A stretch of 64,000 nucleotides of DNA from Hemerocallis citrina (Eukaryota; Streptophyta; Magnoliopsida; Asparagales; Asphodelaceae): assembly GCA_017893485.1 (NCBI GenBank), contig CM030360.1:19467708-19531707 (forward strand), written 5' to 3'. Positions 25,857-36,694 of this stretch are shown here, piece after piece (position 1 is the first letter of the stretch; the number at the start of each line of letters is the position of its first letter). Under the pieces are notes generated by a model that ran no database searches, was not told where the DNA came from, and worked only from the letters and a program-made list of their open reading frames with translations. Both the position numbers and the translations under genes were made by a program.

Positions 25857-26026
25857 GTACTTCGAGATGTCGAACCGTTTCCTTCCTGATACTTGTAGTG
25901 ATTTTCTTTCATTTTTTCCTTGTAATTACGGCTAGCAACTTTAGAAGCAGCCGATTATTAGTCATTAATGAATAAAGTCTTTTCATATTTTTACTATTGT
26001 TTACATCTCTCTGCTTTTAACTCTTC

Positions 26027-26705
26027 AATCTAACGATGGTTCGGAGTCCAACACTTGGCTCGATTCTACTTCGCAAGTTCGCTCCTAAGCGAGCTAGAAG
26101 TAGTTCGCCATTCAGAATTTCGCCCACAACCGTTGAACTAATCTAACGATGGTTCGGAGTCCAACACTTGGCTCGATTCTACTTCGCAAGTTCGCTCCTA
26201 AGCGAGCTAGAAGTAGTACGCCATTCGGAATTGCTCCCACAACCGTTGAACTAATCTAACGATGGTTCGGAGTCCAACACTTGGCTCGATTCTACTTCGC
26301 AAGTTCGCTCCTAAGCAAGCTAGAAGTAGTTCGCCATTCGGAATTGCTCCCACAACCGTTGAACTAATCTAACGATGGTTCGGAGTCCAACACTTGGCTC
26401 GATTCTACTTCGCAAGTTCGCTCCTAAGCGAGCTAGAAGTAGTTCGCCATTCGGAATTGCTCCCACAACCGTTGAACTAATCTAACGATGGTTCGGAGTC
26501 CAACACTTGGCTCGATTCTACTTCGCAAGTTCGCTCCTAAGAAAGCTAGAAGTAGCTCGCCATTCGGAATTGTTCCCACAACCGTTGAACTAATCTAACG
26601 ATGGTTCGGAACCCAACACTTGGTTCGATTCTACTTCGCAAGTTCGCTCCTAAGCGAGCTAGAAGTAGTTCGCCATCCGGATCGCTTCCGCAACCGTCGA
26701 GCCGC
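26027..26705 (+). repeat. 113-bp tandem array in element D (six units)
   Basis: Units begin AATCTAACGATGGTTCGGAG at about 26027, 26139, 26253, 26366, 26479 and 26592, giving a period of about 113 bp with few differences; the last unit decays after 26690. Each unit contains a near-palindrome (GAAGTAG/CTACTTC words around TTCGCTCCTAAGCGAGC). It lies between the pol stop and the 3' end of the antisense gene. Tat-lineage 3' regions are known sources of satellite repeats. Confidence 0.9.
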
Positions 26706-27080
26706 TCTAGCAAAGATCCGAGGTCAAACACTTAAGCTTGAACGCGTTTCACACATCACCGTTCAGCTCACCTCGCGAGACTGCAAGATTGGGCGACCGA
26801 AACAAAGCTCAGCACCACTAGCCGAATGCTCACCTTGCCGATCCGCAAACAAGCAAGTGGCCGACCTAGGAACCTCGGCGCAAGGAACACAGTCGCAAAC
26901 ATAAAGACTACATAAAACCCCAAGAGACACAAGTTCAGGAACAAAATTTTATTGATAAATGGGATACGGTACAAAGCGACTCTTTCACATAGCAAGATTA
27001 CAAGCCGTTAAAAAGTAAAAGTTACAATGCCGACTTATTATACTTGGCTAAAAAATACAAAAGCTTTGGAGACGAGGTCT

Positions 27081-27998
27081 TCAGCGCTTTCTTGGAGCTG
27101 GGACGTTCCGCTTCAGAGACACTCGAGGGTGACGACGCTTGTCTCCGGAGCGCGACCCCAACCCGGCAATTTGGGACGAATCCTCGGCACCGCTTCTAGT
27201 AGCCGCTCCGACGGATGCTCCGCTCGACGAAATTGCCACAGAGCTTTGCGCGTCCCCCGGACTAGGATGGCCGATGCACTGACGGGTCGCCATCTCGTAA
27301 AACAAAATGCCCCGATCGCTCTCCGCTCGAGTGCACGAAGTGCTCCTGACGTTGATTGGCCCCGAGCGCGGTTTTAGGCGAGCGACCTCCGCCTCTAACT
27401 CAGAGATTCGCTCCCTCAAAGAGTCGTCCTTTACGTCGACCTCAAAGCGAGGGGGTATCGCGGAGTCCGGCATACTCGAGCGACTCGCTATCAGACGACG
27501 AAGGTGGGTGACTTCGATACTTTTGTCAACCGTAGCCCTCTTCAGCGCGTCGACTTCGGCTGTCAACTCGTCCCATTCAGCCGTCAGCTCGGCCACCTTG
27601 GCCGTCAAGCCCTCGCCCTCCGTCCGAAGCTCCGTCTCTACGGTCTGCAGATGGCGAATCTCGGAAAGCAGGTCGTCCCTCTCAGCCGTTATTTTGGACA
27701 AGTTGTGCCGAATGCACTGAATCCGAAGATCGTTGCTGAAAGCAGTCGGCGAATGTTCATCCTCTCCTGTGGGAGTCATTTCGGCGATCCTGCTCTCCAA
27801 ACGCCGAATCTCGATGTCTCGCCGACCGAGGACGAGCTTAAGATGGTTCCGCTCGCTTTCGGCTCGACGCAATCCGAGCTCGACTTCATAGAGCCGCTCT
27901 CGGCACTTCGCCAGGCACAACCTCGTCGCCCCTAAGCCAGCCTCGGCTCGAGCTTTGTCATCCGAGCAACGGGGCTCGACGTCTTGAGCGACCACCAT
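27081..27998 (-). CDS. Antisense coiled-coil ORF in element D (possible last exon)
   Basis: A 305-residue frame read leftward from an ATG at 27998. It is preceded by a good splice acceptor (TTTTCAG) just upstream, so it may be an exon of the gene at 28187-30339 rather than a separate gene. Residues about 20-200 are rich in Glu, Arg and Leu with heptad spacing (coiled coil). The C-terminus is basic (KRRHPR and RKR), which could be a nuclear signal. No catalytic motif is recognised. Antisense accessory ORFs at this position are known in Tat/Retand elements; their role is unknown. Confidence 0.6.
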   Translation of the reverse strand: MVVAQDVEPRCSDDKARAEAGLGATRLCLAKCRERLYEVELGLRRAESERNHLKLVLGRRDIEIRRLESRIAEMTPTGEDEHSPTAFSNDLRIQCIRHNLSKITAERDDLLSEIRHLQTVETELRTEGEGLTAKVAELTAEWDELTAEVDALKRATVDKSIEVTHLRRLIASRSSMPDSAIPPRFEVDVKDDSLRERISELEAEVARLKPRSGPINVRSTSCTRAESDRGILFYEMATRQCIGHPSPGDAQSSVAISSSGASVGAATRSGAEDSSQIAGLGSRSGDKRRHPRVSLKRNVPAPRKR

Positions 27999-28186
27999 GA
28001 GCTGAAAAGAAGTTGAGAAAAACAGCAAGAATTCAAACACTGCCGTAGTCTAACACTTCAGAAGTTTTCAAACAAAAATCTCGACAACAGAGAAGAAAAA
28101 GCAAAGACACAGAGCCGAAGTCCAACACTTCAAAAAAAAAAATCATTCATTTCAAAAAACATCGGTGGCCAGTCCGCTATTAGGCG

Positions 28187-30339
28187 TTACATTTTTTGAA
28201 AAGAAAAAAGAACAAAAAAAAAGAAAAAGAGAAGAGCGAAGTCAAGGTGCGACCTCTTTCCCTGGGCGACGAGTGCGAGTGGGGGTCGACTACCCCGAGG
28301 GGGACACCACCGCCAACGGGGTAACCACGGTACCGGGAACCTCGTTGGTGACTTCGACCTCAGCATCGGCTCCCCTTCTTCATCTTCCCTCTCGGATTCG
28401 GGGTCGAAGCCCTCGACGTGGCCCGGAAACAGCCTCCATCCCGAGACGTCCACCTCGGGGTACTCCTTCGACACCCGAGCGATGGCTTCGGCATAAGCCT
28501 TGGCCATGTTTTGGGCGAGGTACCCTTGCACCTTCGCTAAGGTCGCGTCCTCCGCCGCCTTCACTACCGCCGCCTTCGCCTCCTCGGCTTCGGCCAACTG
28601 CTTGGCCGCCCCCTCCTTCTGGCGAAGGAGGTCACCCTCCAACCTCGCCACTTCAGCCTCGAGGTGCTCGATCCTCGCCGACCTTCCTTCGTGCTCGACG
28701 CGAAGCTTGTCGAGCTCATTGGACATCCGAGCCTTCTCGTTACGAGCCTGGTCGGACTCTTGCTTCAGCTCCTTCTCCAGAGCTGTCAACCTCTTGGTGA
28801 GGTGTCCAAAGTGGACGATGATCTGTGACAAAGAAAGAAGGACTGAAAGAGTTAGAAAAATTGAGGTTAAAGAAATTCAACAATAACAAAGATCCAACAC
28901 TTACCGAAACCGCCGAACGAGCGATCTCGATGACATCGTCGCCTTCTCGTCCGGCCTCCATGGCGGCTCGGTCCTTCGGCGTGGCGAGGTGTTTGACGGC
29001 CTGCATGCTCGCCAGAGAGTTCCCCAGGAATCCATCGTGCTTCCGGACTTGCCAGTCCGGAATGTGGATCCTTTTATGCTCCTCCGTCAGGAGCTCCTCG
29101 GCTACTGCTGTAAGCGGCGACATAGTCATTCCGAGGGCGGTGGCGATGGGGAACTCGCTTGCCGCAGCCGATGCCGAAGTCCCCGCCACGACAGCGACTG
29201 GACTGTCGAGGGTCTCCACCTCCTCGACCGAGGCAGCGATCCTCGGAGTCTTCGGGGTCGGAAACTTGGCCGCGACCCTCTTGCGCTTCTTCGGCACCTT
29301 GCTGGCGAGCCCAGCCCTGAGAGCCAGCACTGCATCGTAGTCCATCGTCTCTGCATACAAAATAAAAATTGGTTAATACATTACAAGCGGCAAGAAGTAA
29401 GGTACGGAAAGCAAAGCATAACAAAAATCGCGTACTGGGATCTACGCAGCAGAGCCCTCCCTTGTACAGAACGTCCTCGGTGAGCTCCTTCCAATCGTAC
29501 TTCGGCCGATCTAGGAGAGTCCGGACTGCCTCTTCTTCTTCAACGCTAAGCTTCGGCAGTGCCCTCGCTCTCTTCGGCACCCCTTCTACCCAGTTGGAGG
29601 GGATCAGCCAAGCCTCCCGACTCCGCACAATCATAAACTTCTCCCGCCAGTGCTTGATGGAGTCGGGGCATATGACGAGCCTGCCGTCGTGCCTCGGAGT
29701 CAAGTAATACCGGTACTCCGACTTGTTCCCTTGATGGAGTCGATATAGTGTCCGAAGCACGTTCAGCTGCGGCTCGATCCCTGCAGCTTGACAGTGAAGC
29801 ACGAAGCCATTTATCACTCACCATGCGTTCGGCATGAGTTGGATAGGGCTGACCCCGAACCAACTCACCACGGTAATGGCGAACGCATGGAGAGGCAGCT
29901 GAGCCCCGGCGATGAAGGCATCGACCGGCCAGCAACACATCGTCACTGGCAGCGGCGAATTCGCCCTAACCCCGGGACCCGGCAACATGATCTCGTACTC
30001 CTCCGAGATTTGAAAAGAATCCCGGATCACTGCCAAGTCCTCCTCACGCAGGATCGACACCGCCTCGTCCGCCTCCGTCGTCTCCCTCGCCGCATTCTCC
30101 TCGAAGGACCTCCCCCTCTCGTGCACGATTCGCTCGGCTTGATCCTCCGGAAGCTGACGAACCCTGTGAAGCCCGGTCAGCGGCCCTGGCAGTTTCCCGA
30201 ACTCCCCCATACACTTCGGATCCTCCACAATCGAATCCTTGCCGAATACCTTCTGGCCTTTAGTAGGAGTTGAATCTTCGGCAACTTCGAGGGAGGGCTC
30301 GGACCAAGAGATCGACTCGGAGACAGAAGCAAGAGACAT
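28187..30339 (-). CDS. Antisense multi-exon accessory gene of element D (Tat-lineage aORF)
   Basis: Read leftward from ATG 30339. Exon 1 (30339-29436) encodes about 301 residues and includes an IRDSFQI / LPLHAFAITVVSWFGVSP / EPQLNVLRTLYRLH region resembling the plant putative gypsy-type transposon domain. Exon 2 (29350-28905) joins in phase after an 85-nt intron (GTACGC to ATGCAG) and carries KKRKR, a likely nuclear signal. Exon 3 (28822-28187) joins in phase after an 82-nt intron (GTAAGT to TCACAG) and is a long Ala/Glu/Lys coiled coil. The splice sites are my prediction. One in-frame TGA (29820-29818) interrupts exon 1, probably a CGA-to-TGA change. It faces pol tail-to-tail and would be transcribed from the 58-bp-array side. 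Confidence 0.6.
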
Positions 30340-30748
30340 AGTTTATGGAATAAACTAAGTGTAAATTACCTTGAAAGGTTAGCTGCCGGAAAACTTCGCC
30401 GGAAAAACAAACGTCGACCACCGGAAGCTCTCGCTGAGCACAAATAACTGCCTGAGTAAAAGAAAGGAGAAGTGAAAAATGAGAGGGGGGGTGAGGTTTT
30501 ATAGAGGGGGACATGCGAAATGAGGTTAATGGGCCTGTACTACCGGCCCATTCACGCAAAACGACAAAAGCGATCTCAATCGTCACCTTGTTTACCATGC
30601 CAAGCCGTACACTGCATTTAATGAGCGTCCCATCTGATAGAAGCTCAGAGATCACTGCATTTAATAAACGTCCCATCTGTCAGAGTTGTCAGAAGTTCAG
30701 AAGGCGCACAGTTGCTACAAACTTCTACGCCGAAAAACGACAAATAAT

Positions 30749-31170
30749 GGACCTCGGCACCAGCTGCCGAGCGTTCTTGACACCGACCCCGTTACGGGGG
30801 AAAAATGGACCTCGGCACCAGCTGCCGAGCGCTCTTGACACCGACCCCGTTACGGAGGAAAATTGGACCTCGGCACCAGCTGCCGAGCGTTCTTGACACC
30901 GACCCCGTTACGGGGGAAAATTGGACCTCGGCACCAGCTGCCGAGCGTTCTTGACACCGACCCCGTTACGGGGGAAAAATGGACCTCGGCACCAGCTGCC
31001 GAGCGTTCTTGACACCGACCCCGTTACGGGGGAAAAATGGACCTCGGCACCAGCTGCCGAGCGTTCTTGACACCGACCCCGTTACGGGGGGAAAATCGAC
31101 CTCGGCACCAGCTGCTGAGTGTTCTTAACACCGACCCCGTTATAGGGGAAAATTTGGACCTCGGACCTCG
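30749..31170. repeat. 58-bp tandem array in element D (about eight units)
   Basis: Units start GGACCTCGGCACCAGCTG at about 30749, 30807, 30865, 30923, 30981, 31039, 31098 and 31157, period 58 bp. Each holds an inverted pair CGGCA/TGCCG around CCAGC. The array is upstream of the antisense gene start (30339) and before the polypurine tract of the 3' LTR. Confidence 0.9.
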
Positions 31171-31697
31171 CCAGTGCTCACAATCAAGCCGAGGTCCCTC
31201 TCCTCTCTGGAAAGAGGCGCCGAACCGCCTGAAGACCTCGGTCCCCTAGTCAGCGAGCTCTAGAGGGGGTCGGGAGAGTGAAACAAGCCTGTGGCCCACA
31301 CAATGGAGGAAAACGACCAACCCATCCACCAAGAGATCACGAAAAAAATAATTAAAAATTCGAAGGGATGAGGAAGAACTCCTGAAAAGCGGTTGTAGGC
31401 TTGGGAAGCATCTTCTAGTTCCTAAGCAAGAAATTGATGCCAAGAACAATCTTCTAAGACCCCCGAACGGCGAATTGACGCTTCACGAAGACAAGAGGAT
31501 ATTCCTGCAAAAACACCACATGACCATGAGGACTCATGAGCAACTCAGAGCCCAATCCACTTGAAAAACCACCTCACTACCCCCTTCAAAATTCAAAACC
31601 CTCCATTTGGACTCCGATACAACTCCCTTAGCCATTAAAACTGTAAAACTACTCCCCAAAGGCTGATCAAGCTCAGTCTTCGAGAGTGGGGGGCTCG
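31171..31697 (+). other. 3' untranslated region and polypurine tract of element D
   Basis: No gene. It ends with GAGAGTGGGGGGCTCG directly before the LTR at 31698. The same arrangement precedes the 3' LTR of element I. Confidence 0.7.
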
Positions 31698-32319
31698 TGA
31701 TATGGCTAAAAATGGGGGTTAATCGGAACCGTCCAAATCGAGCACGAATCTTGAAGCCCAGGGGTAAAAAGGTAATTTCACCTACCAATAGGGTCTGAGA
31801 TAGGTACTGGGTCTCTTCGTTAAAGACCCAATAACCCACAAACGGATCCGCTTCAATCGGGTGCGGGTTTCAACCAGCAATAAAGCCCAATCAGAGGGAT
31901 AGAATTAGGGTTTCTGATTAGATCCTAATCAACAGCCCTGATTCATGCCTATCCCTCCACTGGGAATTAGGGATTACATTCCCAATCTGTTTACAAGGAG
32001 TATATTCCTTATCAGATCACAGGAATTACATTCCTAATCTGTTCCTTAAGACGCCTATAAATACCCCCCATCTATCTCCATTAAGAGGTAATCAATCTTT
32101 CTCCAGTTTTTGCGCTCTTTCATAGTCTTCCTAGATTACTGACTTGAGCGTCGGAGGGTGCGTCGCCGAGAACAACCCCGGTGTCTCGCACTTTTTGCAG
32201 GTGTACTGCGGGAGTGACGATCAAACTCCGACGGAACAGGTACACAGGTTTACTATTCAGTTTCCCTAAGTATCCACAAATACTATCTGTTTGCCCCCAC
32301 ACCAAATTTAGCGGCAACA
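31698..32319 (+). repeat. 3' LTR of element D
   Basis: 622 bp, same ends as the 5' LTR. The sequence after it (GCCAT) belongs to LTR B but does not duplicate GTGAC, which precedes the 5' LTR. Confidence 0.92.
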
Positions 32320-33310
32320 GCCATAATCCATGTTTTAGTACAGTAAGGTCATGCTGTCCTAATTTTGTGAAATGCATTTTTATGATGTGTTTGCCTCATG
32401 CTTTGTCTATAATGCTTAGAATTAGTCACACATAGTAATATACAATATTGACATCCTCTTGCATGCTCACATAGGATGAAAATAAACTATTAACAAGCCA
32501 GGGTATTATGGATAGACTTGGTAGTGAACGATCGGGAAATGTACTCGGTAAGGCCTTCTCGCACGCACGAATACTTGACATAGAAGGAGGAGTATTGATT
32601 GCAATGATTGATTGATGATTCTTGCACGTAAATTATTGTTATCAATACCGAGTACACGATCCGTGAATTCACCATCGGTCTAAAACGGTCACTGTACTTG
32701 CGCCGAACCTGTGGAATGGGACGCAGTAGTACGTGCACTAGATAGGCTAATAAAATACTTAACAACCTGCATCTCATGCTTGATCTTGACTTGACATCAC
32801 TCATTACATGCGTGATTATTGTACACCTTTGATAATATTGCCTGCTCTTTGTTTTGTTCTTTATCTTTGACCATGTCCCTATTCTTTGATATACATGCTT
32901 TCCTTTACCTTCTATTTTCTCTACTTGACGCCCACGACTTGCTCTAAGGACACTCTTTTCTTTCTTTTTAGATCAAAATTTTACAGGTACTAAAGGATCT
33001 GTTCCCGAAGGAATTGGTGAGCAATGTTTCTAGAGTTGGAACCAGTCTCCGCTGCATAGTTTTATTTGCTGCTAGATTTATTTTCGTGAACATTGTTATG
33101 ACTTGTACTTTATTTTTGGGCTTTATGATCCGTAGTTTGTTTTGATCCCGGATGTTGAATATTTATACTGTTGCATTATTTCATTTATTATTGGAATTTA
33201 TCTTTGATTCATGTGGTTATATTTCTTGTGTGGTTGTATTTTGTTGTTCTTATTGCTGAGTTAGTCTGGTACAGCTTATAGATAGTGTTTACATCATTCG
33301 CTGGGCCTAC

Positions 33311-36300
33311 TGTCACGTCCCGCTTCCCAGAATACGGAAACACAGGCACGTAACTGAGGCTAGCGAATGATGCGAATACATCATTCATAAGCTGTATAAT
33401 TAACTCAACAACAAGATAACAATATCACCCACACAAACATGTAAAATCACAATAGGATAACAAAGTACATGACATAGTTCATGACATAACACAGGACATA
33501 ACCAACAACTGGAAAAGAAAAATAGTTACGGGTCAAACATGCTCGAATTACAACAAAGAGTACATGAATAAAATAAGAACTAAAATAACATAAAAATAAA
33601 CAGGACTAAAATCTTTGCTCAGTAACACCTTCGGGTAATTCTCCATCTGGGCCTGCAAGTATATTATTACAAAGGAAGAAACAAAGAGGTACCCGTTAAT
33701 GCAAGTCACGGGCCGCAAGTGGTACAAGCTAATGGGACAATTATAAAATAAAACAAAAGTAGGGAAAGAGCAAGGAATCAAGAATCATATAATAGTAGAA
33801 AACAACATGCAAACAGAAAAACGAGACATCATGGAACAAGTGGCATGCATGAAACAAGTAAATACATCCATAGGAACATGTACATATAAACGAGTAAGCA
33901 AGCAAACGTGTCAACATGAACACGTAACATGTAAACAAGTAAGCAAGTCAACATGAACATGTAACAAGTAATTGGATCATGCAAGTGTACATGTTAATAT
34001 CATATTTTTTATTAATCTAACTAGGTAGCACTTCATGCGTCCCATACAACATGGTTGCTACTCGCAATCAAGTAAACGTTTAGACTAGTAGTGGATTCTA
34101 TAGGTCACGTACTCGGAAAATCATGTCAAGTATATCTTGTATCAAGATAGGTGCAATGTGGAACATAGTGTAACATGTAGCGTGAAACATATAACATATA
34201 ATTCGCAAAGTTGCAACTTGTAACTTGCAATTTGTATCGGAAAACCACGAGCTCCCGTTCGAGTACGCTCTTCTATATTATCCACTACTAAATCTTTTCC
34301 CTTTATACCCCGGCTTGTTATCTTTTTTTTTATTACAATTAAACATGAAAAAAAACTACATGCAACAATAAGGACGGGTAACATGATAGGATCGAGTGTC
34401 AAGACTTATGCAATGCATGAAAATATATTTCAAGATTCATAAAATATGATGTAACTATGATGTGATCAATGGCATATGCAAAACTTAATCAAGAGTAAAA
34501 GATATTATAATAATATGCAAACTAGTAACAAGACAAGCAATTCAAGTACAACATTCTGTATAGTTCTAAGAATATATATATGTATCGTGTTCATGCAATG
34601 CATATGGCAACAAAGTATTCGTGATCTTGTACGAATACGGGATCAATAGGTTATGTATAATACGAATAGAGTCAAGAAATATACTTGCGGTATTTTGTAA
34701 AGAAGCTTGTACTAGAAAAAACAAATTTGTACAAGAGATACTTGCCTGTTAGTTGACGACGATGAAATTGAAGACAAGAATAATGGGATCAGAATCTCGG
34801 GCAGTAGAACACGTACAAAATATGTAGCAGCCATGCCAAAATAGCAAATCCAAAATAGCAAACTCCCAAAATAGTAAATAGCAACTCCACTAAAGCAAAA
34901 CAACCCCTTCAATAGCTCCAAGATAGCAACTCCCAAACAATATACTCCAAATAGCAACTCACTGGATCTAATCCCAAACTCCAAACACCAATACAATAAT
35001 CCAAACAGCAACCCAACCCCAAACTCCAGTAAATCAGATCCCTTCACACAACACCGAACACCAAAACTACACCAGTACACCAAACAACAACATTCCCAAC
35101 TCACTTCACAACAGCAACATTCCAATACCTTGTCTCCTTCTTCCCAATTTCGGCAGGGAGAGAGAGAGAGACAGAGAGATGGTAGGAGAAGAGAGCTGTG
35201 ATGACGGGGTGTGTGGGTCGCGCTCGAGGGTGGCAACCAAAGACGGCACGAAGACTGGACAGGAGGTGATGGTGATGAGAGAGAGACGAGATGATTCGGA
35301 GCTTCGAGCGGAGGTTGGCAATGGCGGATGGAGGAGGAAGACGACACTGGTGGTTGTTGAGCGAACGGAGATTGAGCGGCACTTTGTTGGGGCTTCGGAG
35401 GAGGATGAAGACGACGGGGGAAAGATGAAGGAGGATTCGAGCGGAGGCAGGCAATGGTGTTGGCAAAATCGCACGAGGAGGTAGAAGGAGGATTTCTCGA
35501 GCAGAGGATGGTGGTGGCTTCGATGGAGACTTGATGGTGCAGGCGGTTGAGTGACGGGGTGGACGGGCGGTGCTGCGAAGCATGGTGGCAAAGTCGACGG
35601 GAGGTGGATGGGGTGCTTTGGGGGTTGAGGGAGAGGGATGTCGGCATTGTGAAGGAGGTGTGGCAGAGGTTGGAGGTGAGGCAGTGGCTGGCGACGAGGG
35701 AGCTTGGGGGTCGAAGTCAAGGCTGGAGGTGGATGAAGACGGGGTTTTACTGTTCGGTTCGTGAGGAGGAAGGAAGGGGGAGTTGGGTTTGTTCTGTTGG
35801 TTGAAGACAGAGTAGGGGAAATAGAGTGGGAGAGATAAAGAACGGTGTAGGGGTTTACATTATAATAATAAATGTAATAATGGGGGTGAGAAAGTGGGGG
35901 GGGGGGAGTTACAATGTGATGGGGGGAACGTGCATATGCAGAGGGGAAATGGAGTACGGGACAGAAAAGTGGGGGTGTGAAGAATTTATATACAGGTAGG
36001 TGTAGATGATAAATCTGTACAAATATGGGTACTGGGTTTGGGCTTTAATGATGGGCTTAAGGTAAAATAAAATAATAATAATATTATTGGCTGGGTTGGG
36101 CTTCAAAATATGGGCTCAAGATATCTAAATAAAACAATTAGGGTATTGGGCTAAATTTTGGGCTCAGATTAAATATAAAATAAAATAAAATCAGAATATG
36201 GAATTGTGCTTATGATAACAACTGGTCTCACATTAATAATTAATAAAATCAAAATGCAAACTTGGGCTTAGAATAAACAATTGGGCTCCCAAAAATAATA

Positions 36301-36394
36301 AAATCAATTAGGGAAAAGTAGTTATAAGATACTGAGGATTTAAATACAGAAAAATACTTTAAAAAAATATGTATTAATGGAAACAGGGGTTACA
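33311..36394 (-). repeat. Solo LTR C, inserted in inverted orientation into LTR B
   Basis: 3084 bp reading leftward from TGTAACCCCTG (36394) to GGGACGTGACA (33311), flanked by perfect duplications CCTAC (33306-33310 and 36395-36399). Same family as A and B. It contains GA-rich sequence at 35157-35180 and a TATATAAAT box on the - strand near 35995. No internal region, so a solo LTR. It lies next to the B piece 32320-33310 in opposite orientation, creating a large palindrome. Confidence 0.85.
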
Positions 36395-36447
36395 CCTACA
36401 TTACGTACTCGTGTTTCGTATTTTGGGAAGCAGGGCGTGACAATATT

Positions 36448-36694
36448 TCTGAGTTCTGACTTGAGCGTCGGAGGGTCTATCGCCGGTGCCAACTCTGGTG
36501 TTTCAGACTTTTGCAGGTCAATTGGAGCAAACGTCAGCATTCAGATAAAATACAATTGTTCAAACTCGTCAAATTCAGAAGTCAAGATAAGTTGGAAATA
36601 GTCAATATCGATGAAAATTAAAGGTCGGTTCTTTATTGTTTTAAAAATAATTCACATCATCTATTTGCTCTCACACAAAAAAAAAACAGCAACA
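36448..36694 (+). repeat. 3' LTR of element I, second part
   Basis: Continues the LTR interrupted at 17295, with the same GAGTTCTGACTTGAGCGTC block found at 4603-4620 of the 5' LTR, and ends ACAGCAACA. CGGAT follows and repeats the pentamer before 4164. Confidence 0.85.

Larger units (their letters stand above)
19431..32319 (+). mobile_element. Element D, Tat/Retand-like Gypsy with dual RNase H and an antisense gene
   Basis: 12.9 kb with two 622-bp LTRs differing at 13 positions by eye (2.1%), primer site TTGGCGCCGTCTGTGG, and gag-protease-RT-RNase H-archaeal-type RNase H-integrase on the + strand. These are followed by a 113-bp array, an oppositely oriented multi-exon gene, a 58-bp array, a polypurine tract (AGAGTGGGGGG) and the 3' LTR. 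Dual RNase H, antisense accessory ORF and 3' tandem repeats define the Tat lineage of plant Gypsy elements. Several stop codons break gag-pol. Flanking pentamers GTGAC and GCCAT do not match, so no target duplication is visible. Confidence 0.9.
17296..36442 (+). repeat. Solo LTR B, in three pieces (17296-19430, 32320-33310, 36395-36442)
   Basis: Begins TGTAAGCCC, ends GGGCGTGACA, and is flanked by perfect duplications ATATT (17291-17295 and 36443-36447). TATAAATA at 17592 reads on the + strand. Total own length is about 3.17 kb. It is interrupted by element D and by the inverted solo LTR C. A (CT)n run lies at 18117-18146. It belongs to the same family as A and C, as shown by the CCCGGGATTCTGATCCCGTTATTC block near 18440 and the AGCTTATAGATAGTG block near 33275. 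Confidence 0.8.
4164..36694 (+). mobile_element. Outer Tat-like Gypsy element (element I), pol-deleted, containing nested insertions
   Basis: The 5' LTR (4164-4835) and the split 3' LTR (16858-17295 and 36448-36694) begin TGATATGG and end CAACA. The element is flanked by perfect 5-bp duplications CGGAT (4159-4163 and 36695-36699). Internal order: primer site, gag, protease, integrase end, long 3' untranslated region, polypurine tract, LTR. RT, both RNases H and the integrase core are absent, so it could move only with help. Later insertions account for more than half of its span. It shares LTR ends, gag and protease type with element D at 19431, so the two belong to related Tat-lineage families. 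Confidence 0.85.

Noticed and set aside
27307..30273. Plus-strand frames of 110-210 residues opposite the antisense gene of element D
   Set aside because: They are Ser/Arg-rich mirror frames of the GC-rich antisense exons, with no domain and inconsistent ends.
30749..31170. CRISPR-like array
   Set aside because: The 58-bp units are contiguous with no unique spacers; it is an ordinary tandem repeat in a plant retroelement.
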